Below are positions 33,241-42,567 of a stretch of 64,000 nucleotides of DNA, piece after piece. A program made the translations under genes and the position numbers. Where the stretch lies: the NCBI GenBank assembly GCA_016278515.1, contig JADQBR010000015.1, positions 1-64,000 of the forward strand, read 5' to 3'. This DNA comes from Bacillota bacterium (GTDB lineage Bacteria; Bacillota; JADQBR01). Within the stretch, counting starts at the first letter, position 1; the number at the start of each line of letters is the position of its first letter. The notes below the pieces were generated by a model, which worked only from the letters and a program-made list of their open reading frames with translations, was not told the DNA's origin and ran no database searches.

Positions 33241-33262
33241 TTCCACCAAAGGGGGCTTAACA

Positions 33263-34816
33263 ATGCGCCAAAAAGATGACTCATTTCCAAAGGAACGTCT
33301 CCATCCTAATCTAGAATCTTTCGCCAAAAGGGCGGCAGCTGGAGAAAAAATTATTCCTGTCTATACTGAAATATTCACCGGAAACGAGATACCGGCTTCC
33401 GCTTTAGATAAGCTGGGTGAGACACCTCATTCCTTTATTCTTGAAAGTGTAGAGGGAAGTGATCAGGTAGCTCGTTACTCCTTCGTAAGTAATGATCCCT
33501 ACCTTATTTTCCAGGCTCATGGAAGTCAAGTAAGACTAGGTAGATCCCATAGTACCAGTGGCTACCCTAATAAGATTACTCATTGGGAAGAAAAACAGCA
33601 TGAAAAGCCCATTGAACAACTGCGCGGTTTATTAGACCAATACGCCAGTGGCGCCAATGGTAACTTACCGCGTTTCTTTGGCGGCGCCGTAGGTTACATG
33701 GGTTTTAACAGTGTTCAGTACTTTGAGCCGGTTTTAGCGGGAACCTTTCCCGCAGATGAGGGCATCCCCGATATTAGCATGATGTTTACCCGCTCCGTTC
33801 TAATTTTTGATCATTTAAAGGGTGTCTTGAAAATTGTGGTCAATGCAATGCCGGGGGAGCAACCTGACAATGCTTACCACCAGGCAAGGCAAATTATTAT
33901 CAGTATTATGGGACGATTAAAAAAAAGCGGCAGCAATCACTCCGCGCCCATGGCCGATATTCCAATTAAACAGCCGGCCATCAGCAGTAATGTCACAAAA
34001 AACAGCTTTTGCAGTGCGGTAAAAGAAGCAAAGAAATACATCCTTCAGGGTGATATCTTTCAAGCTGTCCTATCCCAAAGGTTTTCTACTGCCGCTGATT
34101 TTGATCCCTTAACCCTGCTCCATTGCTTAAAAGCTGTTAATCCTTCGCCCTATATGTTTTACATCAAGTTTAATGAACTTTGTTTAGTGGGAGCTTCTCC
34201 CGAAATGATGGTGCGACTGGAGGCGGGCGAGGCACAAATACGTCCCATAGCCGGAACAAGAAAACGGGGCAAGGATTATCATGAGGACGCCTTACTGGCT
34301 GAGGACTTAATGGCAGATGAAAAGGAGCAGGCCGAGCATCTGATGCTGGTGGATCTAGGTCGTAATGATCTGGGGCGGGTATGTCAGTTTGGCAGTGTAA
34401 CCGTAGAGGAATTTTCTCAAGTGGAACATTTTTCCCATGTAATGCACCTGGTATCCAGAGTGAAAGGAAAGCTGCATCCTGATATGGATGCTTTGGATTC
34501 CTTATCAGCATCCTTTCCAGCAGGAACTGTGTCAGGAGCACCCAAAATACGTGCAATCGAGATTATTAACCAATTGGAAGAAACACCTCGGGGGCCCTAT
34601 GCGGGCATTGTCGGTTACCTGGGATACAACGGCCAGATGGACACATGCATTAACATACGCTCCGTCACAATCAATAATGGCCGGGCCTACATTCAAACCG
34701 GCGCCGGCATTGTAGCAGACTCTCATCCTGAAAACGAATATCAGGAAACACTTAACAAAGCCGAAGCCATGTTTCAGGCGGTTGCCATGGCTAAAGGAGG
34801 TGGCGAAAAGATATGA
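33263..34816 (+). CDS. trpE: Anthranilate synthase component I
   Basis: A 517-residue TrpE. The N-terminal part carries the regulatory Trp-binding motif (PHSFILESVEGSDQVARYSF); the catalytic chorismate-binding domain shows AVLSQRF, SPYMFYIKF, GASPEMMVRLE, PIAGTRKRG, DEKEQAEHLMLVDLGRND and FPAGTVSGAPKIRA. It converts chorismate and ammonia to anthranilate and pyruvate. It is the first gene of the trp operon, controlled by the leader upstream, and its stop overlaps the trpG start (ATGA). Confidence 0.96.
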   Translation: MRQKDDSFPKERLHPNLESFAKRAAAGEKIIPVYTEIFTGNEIPASALDKLGETPHSFILESVEGSDQVARYSFVSNDPYLIFQAHGSQVRLGRSHSTSGYPNKITHWEEKQHEKPIEQLRGLLDQYASGANGNLPRFFGGAVGYMGFNSVQYFEPVLAGTFPADEGIPDISMMFTRSVLIFDHLKGVLKIVVNAMPGEQPDNAYHQARQIIISIMGRLKKSGSNHSAPMADIPIKQPAISSNVTKNSFCSAVKEAKKYILQGDIFQAVLSQRFSTAADFDPLTLLHCLKAVNPSPYMFYIKFNELCLVGASPEMMVRLEAGEAQIRPIAGTRKRGKDYHEDALLAEDLMADEKEQAEHLMLVDLGRNDLGRVCQFGSVTVEEFSQVEHFSHVMHLVSRVKGKLHPDMDALDSLSASFPAGTVSGAPKIRAIEIINQLEETPRGPYAGIVGYLGYNGQMDTCINIRSVTINNGRAYIQTGAGIVADSHPENEYQETLNKAEAMFQAVAMAKGGGEKI

Positions 34817-35379
34817 CGGTTCTAGTGTTGGATAACTATGACTCTTTTACCTATAATTTGGTCCAGATGATTGGACAATTGGGAATAGCTATGGTAATTA
34901 AGCGAAATAATCAGATAACACTTGAAGAAGCAGAGGCAATTAATCCAAATAGAATCGTGATTTCACCGGGACCAGGCACCCCTGAAAAAGCAGGTATCTC
35001 CAAACAATTAATTAAGCACTTCGGGGACACTATCCCAATCCTTGGAGTATGTCTGGGACACCAGTGCTTAGCCGAAGCCTTCGGCGGAAAGGTGCAGCGG
35101 GCAGCGAAACCCGTACATGGAAAGGTCAGTACTATTTATCATCAACAAAAGGGTATTTTTCGGGGGATCCCGGACCCTTTTAAGGCCACCAGGTATCATT
35201 CCCTAATAGTAAGTCGGGAAAACCTTCCGGAACAATTCAGCATAATTGCTGAAACGGCAGAAGGCGAGATTATGGCTCTGAAACACCAAGACCATCCATT
35301 GTGGGGTCTCCAATTTCACCCTGAATCCATTCTTACCAAAGAAGGACCAAGGCTTATAAGTAATTTCTTTGATATTTAA
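34813..35379 (+). CDS. trpG: Anthranilate synthase component II (glutamine amidotransferase)
   Basis: A 188-residue class I glutamine amidotransferase that supplies ammonia to TrpE. The nucleophile Cys is in GVCLGHQC near residue 79, and the His/Glu pair in LQFHPES near 168; the oxyanion loop is ISPGPGTPEKAG. A 4-base overlap with trpE indicates coupled translation. It may also serve folate synthesis as PabA, which cannot be told from sequence. Confidence 0.95.
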   Translation: MTVLVLDNYDSFTYNLVQMIGQLGIAMVIKRNNQITLEEAEAINPNRIVISPGPGTPEKAGISKQLIKHFGDTIPILGVCLGHQCLAEAFGGKVQRAAKPVHGKVSTIYHQQKGIFRGIPDPFKATRYHSLIVSRENLPEQFSIIAETAEGEIMALKHQDHPLWGLQFHPESILTKEGPRLISNFFDI

Positions 35380-35423
35380 CATTAGGAAATTAGAAGAGAC
35401 TAGATAGAAGAGGAGAGATATCT

Positions 35424-36467
35424 ATGCAAAGCACAATTAACAAGCTGATTGAGAGGAAAAATTTGAGTCAACCGGAGGCTCAAGATTTCATGAGTGCAAT
35501 CATGTCCGGCCAGGTCACTGCGGCCCAGATAGGGGGATTCATTACTGCATTACGGATGAAAGGGGAAACCCCTGAAGAAATAACCGGCTGTGCTATAGCC
35601 ATGCGGGATAAAGCCGAAACTATAACCTGCGGTACTTCAACTATAGATACTTGCGGTACAGGAGGGGATCACTTAAGTACCTTTAACATTTCCACCACGG
35701 TGGCCTTCGTATTGGCCGGGGGCGGCCTGCCTGTTGCAAAGCACGGTAATCGTTCAGTATCCAGTCGCAGCGGCAGTGCCGATGTCTTAGAATCCCTAGG
35801 GGTTAATGTTAATCTTTCTCCCCAACAGGTTGAAGCTTGCTTTCAGAAAACTGGTATTAGCTTTCTTTTTGCCCCTATCTTTCATAAAGCCATGAAATAT
35901 GCAATTGGCCCCAGGCGAGAGTTAGGGTTCCGCTCTATTTTCAATCTGTTAGGTCCCTTAACCAACCCGGCCGGCGCCCAATATCAGTTGATCGGTGTTT
36001 ATGAAAAAAAGCTTACAGATACCTTAGCACGGGCACTTTTAAATATAGGAGTGGAGCGGGCCATGGTCGTACATGGAACGGACGGCATGGATGAAATTAC
36101 CTTAACGGGCATCTCCTATGTAAGTGAGGTACGAAACAATACTGTCATGAGCTATCAGATTGATCCCTCTACTTTCGGCATTAAGCATTGCAGTCCTCAA
36201 GAGCTAAAAGGCGGAACGGCTAAAGAAAATGCAGTTATTACACGACGCATTTTATCCGGCGAAGAAAAGGGACCAAAACGGGACATCGTCTTGCTTAATG
36301 CAGCTGCTGCCTTTTATATTGCCGGCAAAGTTTTCACTCTCCAAGAAGGTGTCATCCTTGCAGCGGAAGTGTTAAAAAAAGGTGCTGGGGAAATTATGCT
36401 GGATAAGCTCATTTCAGTCAGCCAATCCCTACCGGATCAAGATCAACCAGGGGTAGCTTATGTCTAA
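35424..36467 (+). CDS. trpD: Anthranilate phosphoribosyltransferase
   Basis: A 347-residue TrpD that joins anthranilate to PRPP. The PRPP site is seen as DTCGTGGDHLSTFNIST, with KHGNRSVSSRSGSADVLE and NLLGPLTNPA. The Mg-binding acidic pair lies near HGTDGMDEIT. Spaced 44 bases after trpG with its own GAGGAGAG site, it overlaps trpC by 8 bases. Confidence 0.96.
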   Translation: MQSTINKLIERKNLSQPEAQDFMSAIMSGQVTAAQIGGFITALRMKGETPEEITGCAIAMRDKAETITCGTSTIDTCGTGGDHLSTFNISTTVAFVLAGGGLPVAKHGNRSVSSRSGSADVLESLGVNVNLSPQQVEACFQKTGISFLFAPIFHKAMKYAIGPRRELGFRSIFNLLGPLTNPAGAQYQLIGVYEKKLTDTLARALLNIGVERAMVVHGTDGMDEITLTGISYVSEVRNNTVMSYQIDPSTFGIKHCSPQELKGGTAKENAVITRRILSGEEKGPKRDIVLLNAAAAFYIAGKVFTLQEGVILAAEVLKKGAGEIMLDKLISVSQSLPDQDQPGVAYV

Positions 36468-37263
36468 ATTTTTAAAGAAGATGTTAAGACTAAAACAGGA
36501 AGAAGTTTCAAAGGGCATGCAGTCCCTTCCGTATAAAGAGTTAATTAAACGGATTGACATTCGAAGCAGTACACCGGGTCATTTTTCCTCTGCCTTGGCG
36601 AGCGGCGGAGCAGTGATAGCAGAAGTAAAATATAGCTCCCCCTCTAAAGGGAGCTTTCAGATTACCCATAGTGTTAAGGAACTGGTGGCACAATACCAAA
36701 ACGGAGGAGCCTCAGCTATTTCCGTTCTCACTGAGCCATATTATTTCAATGGCAGCTATGAGAAACTGGAATTGGTGCGAAGCTCTACTAATTTACCCAT
36801 TTTACAAAAAGATTTTATTATTCACCCCTGGCAGATATACCGGGGAAGGGCCGCAGGGGCCTCGGCTGTACTGCTAATCGCTGCCCTCCTGGAGGATAGC
36901 CATCTTCAAGATCTTTACCATCAGGCACAGCAGCTGGGAATGGATTGTCTGGTAGAGGTTCACAATGGAGAAGAATTGGCCAGACTTCGCAGGCTTTCCC
37001 CAAAAATTATCGGTGTCAACAACCGTAACCTTAACACTTTAGAAGTCAACCTGGATACCTGCAAAGATTTAGCCAAAAGCCTGCCAAAAGACACACTGAA
37101 AATAGCGGAAAGCGGCATTAAAAGCAGCCAAGATGTTCAAAGGATTGCCGCCGCAGGCTACCATGGCATCCTTGTAGGAGAAGCCCTAGTCACCAGCAAC
37201 AACCCAGGGACTGTAATTAAAGAATACCAAAGGCAGTTTAAGAAAAGTGGTGCCCACCTATGA
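36460..37263 (+). CDS. trpC: Indole-3-glycerol phosphate synthase
   Basis: A 267-residue TIM-barrel enzyme with IAEVKYSSPSKG, SVLTEPYYFNGS, LQKDFIIHPWQIYRGRA, VEVHNGEEL, GVNNRNLNTLEV and AESGIKS, covering the catalytic Lys and Glu residues. It converts carboxyphenylamino-deoxyribulose phosphate to indole-glycerol phosphate. It is separate from trpF here, unlike the fused enzyme of enteric bacteria. Confidence 0.96.
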   Translation: MSKFLKKMLRLKQEEVSKGMQSLPYKELIKRIDIRSSTPGHFSSALASGGAVIAEVKYSSPSKGSFQITHSVKELVAQYQNGGASAISVLTEPYYFNGSYEKLELVRSSTNLPILQKDFIIHPWQIYRGRAAGASAVLLIAALLEDSHLQDLYHQAQQLGMDCLVEVHNGEELARLRRLSPKIIGVNNRNLNTLEVNLDTCKDLAKSLPKDTLKIAESGIKSSQDVQRIAAAGYHGILVGEALVTSNNPGTVIKEYQRQFKKSGAHL

Positions 37264-37952
37264 TCTCTCCATTAATTAAATGCTGTGGCATCACTAATAC
37301 CGAACATGGTAAATACGCGCTTACCAGAGGAGCGGATGCATTGGGCTTGGTGTTTGTCAACACCAGTTCCCGTTATGTCTCCCTTGAACAGGCAAAAGAT
37401 ATCACAACTGCAGTACTGCCGTCACAGAAACAGGTTGTAGGTGTCTTTGCTGACATGCCGGTGGAGCAGGTGGCGAAAACAGTTCAGCAAGTAGGCTTAA
37501 CCGGCATACAGCTTCACGGTAAAGAGACCGTGGAATATTGTATCAGGCTCAAAGAGCTAGTTGCCCAAGAGACAGCGGGTCCATGGCCCTTTTTGACCAA
37601 GGCCTTCTCCATGAGAAATAGCTCCAGTTTTAATTCAATACTGAAATATCATGCACATGTAGATGCTATCCTTTTGGATACTTATTCCGCTTCTGCACTG
37701 GGCGGAACAGGCAGTACCTTTGACTGGGGATTGGCTTGTCAATATGTAAAGCACTGGCCCCGACAGCCTTTAATAGTAGCCGGCGGTTTAAACAGCAATA
37801 ATGTTACTAGTCTTTTAGCCCAGGTAACGCCTCTAGGTGTGGACGTATCCTCGGGAATTGAAACGGCCCCCGGTGTTAAAGACAGAACAAAAATAGATTC
37901 ATTTATTAAAGCGGTTAAAAGAAAACGATTTAATGAGAGGAGTGGACTTTAA
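37260..37952 (+). CDS. trpF: Phosphoribosylanthranilate isomerase
   Basis: A 230-residue TrpF barrel with the catalytic Cys in IKCCGIT near residue 8 and Asp in LLDTYSASALGGTGSTFDW near 140, plus VAGGLNSNNV and GVDVSSGIE. It overlaps the trpC stop (ATGA). It has a slightly longer loop around 100-115 than typical. Confidence 0.94.
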   Translation: MISPLIKCCGITNTEHGKYALTRGADALGLVFVNTSSRYVSLEQAKDITTAVLPSQKQVVGVFADMPVEQVAKTVQQVGLTGIQLHGKETVEYCIRLKELVAQETAGPWPFLTKAFSMRNSSSFNSILKYHAHVDAILLDTYSASALGGTGSTFDWGLACQYVKHWPRQPLIVAGGLNSNNVTSLLAQVTPLGVDVSSGIETAPGVKDRTKIDSFIKAVKRKRFNERSGL

Positions 37953-39191
37953 ATGAGTTTTTCCCATCAGTTAAAAAATCAGCTTAATAAGGCAGGGTAT
38001 TTTGGAAAAAACGGTGGGCGTTTCGTCCCGGAAACTTTGATGCCGGCCTTGGAAGAGCTGTCCGCAGCCTATGACCACTATTCTAACCAAAAAGAATTTT
38101 GGCAGGAGTTAAATTACTACTTAACTGAATACAGCGGTAGAGTTACTCCCTTGTATCTGGCAAACCGGCTTTCAAAACAATATTCCACTAAAAAGTATCG
38201 GGTGAAAGCCTACTTAAAAAGAGAAGACTTAAACCATACGGGTGCTCATAAGATAAATAACGCCCTAGGCCAAGCACTATTAGCCAAGAGAATGGGGAAA
38301 AAACGCGTCATCGCTGAAACGGGGGCCGGACAGCATGGTGTAGCCACGGCCACAGTTTGTGCCTTATTAGGCTTAGAATGTCAGATCTATATGGGTGCTG
38401 TGGACATGGAAAGGCAGGAACTCAACGTCTATCGGATGCGACTGCTGGGGGCTGAGGTTATTCCTGTAACCAGCGGCTCCCGCACCCTTAAAGATGCCTG
38501 CAACGAGGCCATTAGGGACTGGGTTACAAACGTTGATGATACCTACTACATTATCGGTTCAGTAGTAGGGCCGCATCCTTATCCTTTAATGGTTCGAGAT
38601 TTCCAAAAGGTCATCGGTCAAGAAACAAAAATCCAAATTCAGGAAAAAGAAGGTCGCCTGCCTGATTTTATTGTTGCTTGTGTTGGTGGAGGCAGCAATG
38701 CTATGGGGATGTTCTATCCTTTCATTGATGAACTCGGCGTGCAGCTTTTTGGGATAGAAGCTGCCGGAGAGGGATTAACCAGCGGCAGACATGCAGCATC
38801 TATATCCAAAGGCCGCAAAGGAGTGCTTCATGGGTCCTTAAGCTACTTACTGCAGGATGATGCTGGTCAAATTGAAGAAGCTCATTCCATTTCAGCAGGT
38901 TTAGATTACCCTGGTGTAGGGCCGGAACACGCATGGTTAAAAGATATTGGGCGAGTGAATTATCAAGCTATCACCGATGGTGAAGCACTAACGGCGTTTC
39001 ACTCTCTAAGCCGACTAGAAGGAATTATTCCTGCATTGGAGAGTTCCCATGCAGTTGCATTTCTAGATAAGATGTCTCCATATTTTGAACAGATGGAAAA
39101 ACCGGAAATATTAGTTGTTGTGAATCTATCCGGTCGGGGAGATAAAGATGTGATTACTGTAAGACAGGAAGGGGCGTCCTTTGATGACTAA
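37953..39191 (+). CDS. trpB: Tryptophan synthase beta chain
   Basis: A 412-residue TrpB1-type PLP enzyme. The PLP Lys is in [17 protein letters not shown] near residue 97; the Ser/phosphate loop is [12 protein letters not shown], and the substrate segment is [13 protein letters not shown]. It condenses indole and serine to tryptophan in complex with TrpA. It starts where trpF stops (TAAATG) and overlaps trpA. Confidence 0.96.
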   Translation: MSFSHQLKNQLNKAGYFGKNGGRFVPETLMPALEELSAAYDHYSNQKEFWQELNYYLTEYSGRVTPLYLANRLSKQYSTKKYRVKAYLKREDLNHTGAHKINNALGQALLAKRMGKKRVIAETGAGQHGVATATVCALLGLECQIYMGAVDMERQELNVYRMRLLGAEVIPVTSGSRTLKDACNEAIRDWVTNVDDTYYIIGSVVGPHPYPLMVRDFQKVIGQETKIQIQEKEGRLPDFIVACVGGGSNAMGMFYPFIDELGVQLFGIEAAGEGLTSGRHAASISKGRKGVLHGSLSYLLQDDAGQIEEAHSISAGLDYPGVGPEHAWLKDIGRVNYQAITDGEALTAFHSLSRLEGIIPALESSHAVAFLDKMSPYFEQMEKPEILVVVNLSGRGDKDVITVRQEGASFDD

Positions 39192-39993
39192 ATCAACCAG
39201 CCGTCTTGATAAGACCTTTACATTGGCCAAGGCCAGTGGACGAAAAGTTTTTATGCCTTTTATCACTGCCGGCTATCCTTCGCTAAAAGATACAGCGAAG
39301 CTGGTTGCTGCCATGTGCCGGGGTGGTGCGGATATTATAGAATTAGGAGTGCCTTTCTCCGATCCTTTGGCCGATGGACCGGTAATCCAAAAGGCTTCCC
39401 AAGCGGCTTTAATAAATGGAACTACCTTAAGCAAAGTACTGGATTTGGTTTCTGATATGCGCCATGGAAGTGAGTTAGGAGAAGTTCCAGTAGTGCTGCT
39501 CCTTTATTATAATACAATTTACGCTTACGGTCCGGAGCGCTTTGTAGCTGATGCCGTGGATTGCGGTGTTGATGGGATTGTAGTACCGGATTTACCTTAT
39601 GAAGAAAGTGGAGAGCTACGGGCCTTGGCACGTAGCAAAGGACTCGCCGTTATAGCTATAGCAGCGCCAACCACCAGCCCAGAGAGGCTTAAACGCATTT
39701 TGAAGGATGCCTCCGGGTTTGTTTACTACACCTCAGTTACTGGTGTGACCGGGACAAGAAAAGCTTTAAGAGAGCAGCTATCAGGCGAAATCGTCAAAGT
39801 CAAGCATGCTACTACGCTACCGGTCCTAATTGGCTTTGGCATTGCCAATGCAGACCAAGCTCGCCAAGCAGCGGTCATTTCCGATGGGGTTATTATGGGC
39901 AGCAGCTTAATTAACTTGGTAGAGAAATGTGCTCCGAGTGCGCTTCAGACGGAACTTGAAGAATATATTAGAGCAATAAAACTGAGCATTTAA
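39184..39993 (+). CDS. trpA: Tryptophan synthase alpha chain
   Basis: A 269-residue TrpA with FITAGYPS, catalytic Glu in [20 protein letters not shown], catalytic Asp in [22 protein letters not shown] and IGFGIAN. It cleaves indole-glycerol phosphate to indole for TrpB. The ATG at 39184 overlaps the trpB stop; TTG one codon earlier is less likely. Last gene of the operon. Confidence 0.96.
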   Translation: MTKSTSRLDKTFTLAKASGRKVFMPFITAGYPSLKDTAKLVAAMCRGGADIIELGVPFSDPLADGPVIQKASQAALINGTTLSKVLDLVSDMRHGSELGEVPVVLLLYYNTIYAYGPERFVADAVDCGVDGIVVPDLPYEESGELRALARSKGLAVIAIAAPTTSPERLKRILKDASGFVYYTSVTGVTGTRKALREQLSGEIVKVKHATTLPVLIGFGIANADQARQAAVISDGVIMGSSLINLVEKCAPSALQTELEEYIRAIKLSI

Positions 39994-40058
39994 TTCACAT
40001 AAGGACTATAATCCGAACAACTCTCCATGGGCCTCTATAAAATACCCTCTTTAAACTT

Positions 40059-40088
40059 TAATGCAGCGGCCCGTCGGCCGCTGCATTA
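40059..40088 (+). terminator. Terminator of the trp operon
   Basis: A perfect 13-bp stem TAATGCAGCGGCC (40059-40071) with its complement (40076-40088) around CGTC, followed by CATCTTTTATT. Confidence 0.8.
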
Positions 40089-40134
40089 CATCTTTTATTA
40101 ATTAAGCTTAAGGCTATTTGCTTTTTGCCTCAGC

Positions 40135-40800
40135 TTAAAACCCTTTTAAAGTTACTACTTCTTCAGTAGAACGCCTTGGACTCTGAAATTGTGTCTCAAG
40201 ATTTTCTTCATCAGCATAGCCTAGCGCTATGCCTATTGCTATGGATAAGTCTTCGGGTATTCTTAGTTCCTTCCGAATTAGATCCGGGTAACCTGCAAGC
40301 ATAATTGCAGTTATTGTATCTAACCCATACTCTTTCGCAGCCAGCATTATACTCTGCCCAAAGGCACCTATGTCATACATGGACCAAGATGTCAATTTAG
40401 AATCCATACAAAGATAAATTACCGCCGGTGCGTCAAAAAATCTGTAGTTTCGTTCGGCTAATTTTTGTCTCGCTTCTTTATCTCCGCGATCTATGCCTAA
40501 TAACTCGAATCTTTTTTTGCCGACTTCCGCCATCCGCTGCTGCATAGCATCAGGCCATTCTTTCGGAGTAGGGATATCGGGGCTAATATTTACCCCTTCA
40601 CCAAAATTTTTCAAATAAGCTTGACGCAGACTTTCTAACTTTTCTCCGCCTGCCACAAAGACTTCCCAAGGTTGCGTGTTGGCCCAAGAGGGCGTACGCC
40701 TAGCTGCTTCCATAATTTTAACAATAGTTTCCCCGCTTACGGGTGCAGGCTTGAAAGCACGGCAAGAATATCTGTCGTTAATAGCCTCTAGTACATTCAT
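40135..40800 (-). CDS. Nitroreductase family protein
   Basis: A 221-residue FMN-dependent nitroreductase. It begins EAINDRYSCRAFKP, the family's N-terminal FMN-binding motif, followed by RTPSWANTQPWEVFV and later QSIMLAAKEYGLDTI, with the FMN phosphate region near the C-terminus. It reduces nitroaromatics, quinones or flavins. It is a different subfamily from the remnant at 1-249. Monocistronic, followed by an imperfect hairpin at about 40104-40130. Confidence 0.88.
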   Translation of the reverse strand: MNVLEAINDRYSCRAFKPAPVSGETIVKIMEAARRTPSWANTQPWEVFVAGGEKLESLRQAYLKNFGEGVNISPDIPTPKEWPDAMQQRMAEVGKKRFELLGIDRGDKEARQKLAERNYRFFDAPAVIYLCMDSKLTSWSMYDIGAFGQSIMLAAKEYGLDTITAIMLAGYPDLIRKELRIPEDLSIAIGIALGYADEENLETQFQSPRRSTEEVVTLKGF

Positions 40801-41078
40801 TTAGCAATTCCTCCTCATAACATGTCTATCATTAGTCTACCCAAACCACATCTGAATTGTCAAATTACCCTAAAAACAAGTGTAACTTTTCCTTCTGTCC
40901 TTCTTAACTGTTACTATACATATGAACGAACTTCGAGGCAGGTATCCATATGAAATCGGAAGAGAAGGGATCAATTAATTCAATCAAGGATTACTTAATA
41001 CCGCTTCCAAAATAATAGTCAAAATAGGCTATCATTAATTAAAAAGATCTACCCCTTTTAAACTAATGTGCTATACTG

Positions 41079-41504
41079 TCATTTGTTAATAAAAATTAGT
41101 CCAATTATACACAGTACTATCCCAATTATTTTGTGCAATTCAAATGTCTCTTGGTAAAAGAGTACTCCAATGGGAATAAGTATTAGGGCAAGGCTAATAT
41201 TGGCTACCAATGAGCCTATGCTTAGGTCCCACCCTGCCCTATAAGCAAGCAGATAACCGATTTCCAGACCAACTATTGATAACCCCAGCACTAGGGTTGT
41301 CCAGTTTAAATCATAAATAGATTGCACGAAGCCTTTGTTCGTTTTATAAAACTGTGCTGCAGCTATAGTAAAAACAGCTGCGATTAAATATGTAATAAAT
41401 AATGCAGAAAAAGGATTAACATTCTGTGGCGTTGACTTTTGGGAAACGTTATACATAACATTTGAAATTATGACTAGTACTATAGGGAATACATAGACAA
41501 ACAT
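41079..41504 (-). CDS. EamA-type small membrane transporter
   Basis: A 141-residue protein with about five hydrophobic helices and the EamA/DMT half-length layout (VIISNVMYNVSQKS, AGWDLSIGSLVANISLALI, IGVLFYQETFELHKIIGIVL). Single-domain EamA or SMR-like proteins usually work as dimers. Substrate unknown. Confidence 0.8.
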   Translation of the reverse strand: MFVYVFPIVLVIISNVMYNVSQKSTPQNVNPFSALFITYLIAAVFTIAAAQFYKTNKGFVQSIYDLNWTTLVLGLSIVGLEIGYLLAYRAGWDLSIGSLVANISLALILIPIGVLFYQETFELHKIIGIVLCIIGLIFINK

Positions 41505-41650
41505 AGATTTTCTGACCCCACCTAAGATGAATTCTATTTCTGCATATTAATTCTTAATTTCATCACTAATAATTCAATTATAGCATATCTCGTCCGTGCC
41601 AGAATTTAATTCCCCACTGATAACATTTCCCAATTAAACTTAAGAACCGT

Positions 41651-41764
41651 TAGCAAAACTCTTAGCAACTTGTTGCTTTAGAGTTTTGGATATGCCCCTT
41701 GCGAGTATAGCAAAACTCTTAGCAACTTGTTGCTCTAGAGTTTTGGATATGCCCCCTGCGGGTA
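41651..41764. repeat. Two tandem 57-base repeats with internal palindrome
   Basis: Copies at 41651-41707 and 41708-41764 differ at only a few positions. Each contains AAAACTCTTAGCAAC facing its near complement GTTGCT-AGAGTTTT, so each can form a hairpin. They follow the proC-like remnant and may be where its 3' part was lost. Confidence 0.85.
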
Positions 41765-41821
41765 CCCCAAATTCAAGGTTTGAGGCGGGCAAGGACGGGC
41801 TCGAGTGCACGAATCCATGGT

Positions 41822-41890
41822 TTAACAGAAACCTGTCACAAGAGCCGAAGTAATTGTCCCTGTTCCGATAAAACCAATATCTTTTCCCAT
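41822..41890 (-). pseudogene. proC-like N-terminal remnant
   Basis: From ATG 41890 the minus strand reads GKDIGFIGTGTITSALVTGF and then a stop. This is the NADP-binding N-terminus of the pyrroline-5-carboxylate reductase family. The remaining 240 or so residues are missing and are replaced by unrelated sequence and the tandem repeats. The position just after the GntR gene suggests it was the last gene of the glycyl radical enzyme operon. Confidence 0.6.
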
Positions 41891-41906
41891 AATTCCCGCA
41901 CACCTC

Positions 41907-42563
41907 TCATTCCAAAATAGTCTTTTTCAGAGCCATGTCCTGGCCAGCATCCAGGTGTTCTCTGCGGAGAATTTCCATCGCTTCAGCGAATCGTTCCTCA
42001 CGGACGGCCTCTAAGAACCGATACAACCCCTCAATAATTTCCTGAACATGCCGCTTTTTTTTCTCGGACATAAGTCCAATTCGGATCAATTCATCCTGGT
42101 TATTTCTGTAGATGCGGTTGATACGTTCATTTTCGTAGACACTGACGATCTCCATGTGCATCTCGGTATCGGCGCGTTCCCATTCGTATCGATCATTTTG
42201 AGCCGCCTTCATGCGTACGACCTTTTCTTCAATGCGATGCGAGTATTCCCAGGTTTTCTTGAGATCAAAAATCATTTGGAGAGCATTACTTTCTAAGAGG
42301 CTCCGAAGCTGGTATATCTCCATAACATCTTTCCTTGTAATGTCTTTAACCCTTTTCTTCTTGCGAAAGCCAGCGACAATCCACCCCTCCATTTCCAACC
42401 GACGAACGGCCATTCGAATAGGCATTCGACTTGTCTCCAACTCTTCCGCCAGGGTTGCTTCTGTGAGAAAAGAACCAGGTGGATAAGTGAGATTAAGTAT
42501 CTTTCTCTTAATTCTGTCATAGGCTAAATCCATTAGAGACTGGCTTGTTTCCGTTTCTCCCAC
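41907..42563 (-). CDS. GntR/FadR-family transcriptional regulator
   Basis: A 218-residue regulator with an N-terminal winged helix (AYDRIKRKILNLTYPPGSFL, EATLAEELETSRMPIRMAVRRLEMEGW) and a helical FCD effector domain (DVMEIYQLRSLLESNAL ... TEMHMEIVSVYEN). The GTG at 42563 lies 7 bases after GGAGGG and 5 bases after the activase stop, so it is preferred to a start inside the activase gene. It probably controls the glycyl radical enzyme operon in response to its substrate. Confidence 0.87.
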   Translation of the reverse strand: MGETETSQSLMDLAYDRIKRKILNLTYPPGSFLTEATLAEELETSRMPIRMAVRRLEMEGWIVAGFRKKKRVKDITRKDVMEIYQLRSLLESNALQMIFDLKKTWEYSHRIEEKVVRMKAAQNDRYEWERADTEMHMEIVSVYENERINRIYRNNQDELIRIGLMSEKKKRHVQEIIEGLYRFLEAVREERFAEAMEILRREHLDAGQDMALKKTILE

Positions 42564-42567
42564 TTTA

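Noticed and set aside
32970-33247. T-box riboswitch upstream of trpE
   Set aside because: The conserved T-box antiterminator core (AGGGTGGNACCGCG-like) is absent, and no Trp specifier stem could be seen. The NAG repeats fit TRAP better.
41640-41903. An 87-residue protein read across the proC remnant and the tandem repeats
   Set aside because: It is in the wrong frame for the recognisable proC start and consists mostly of repeat-derived residues.
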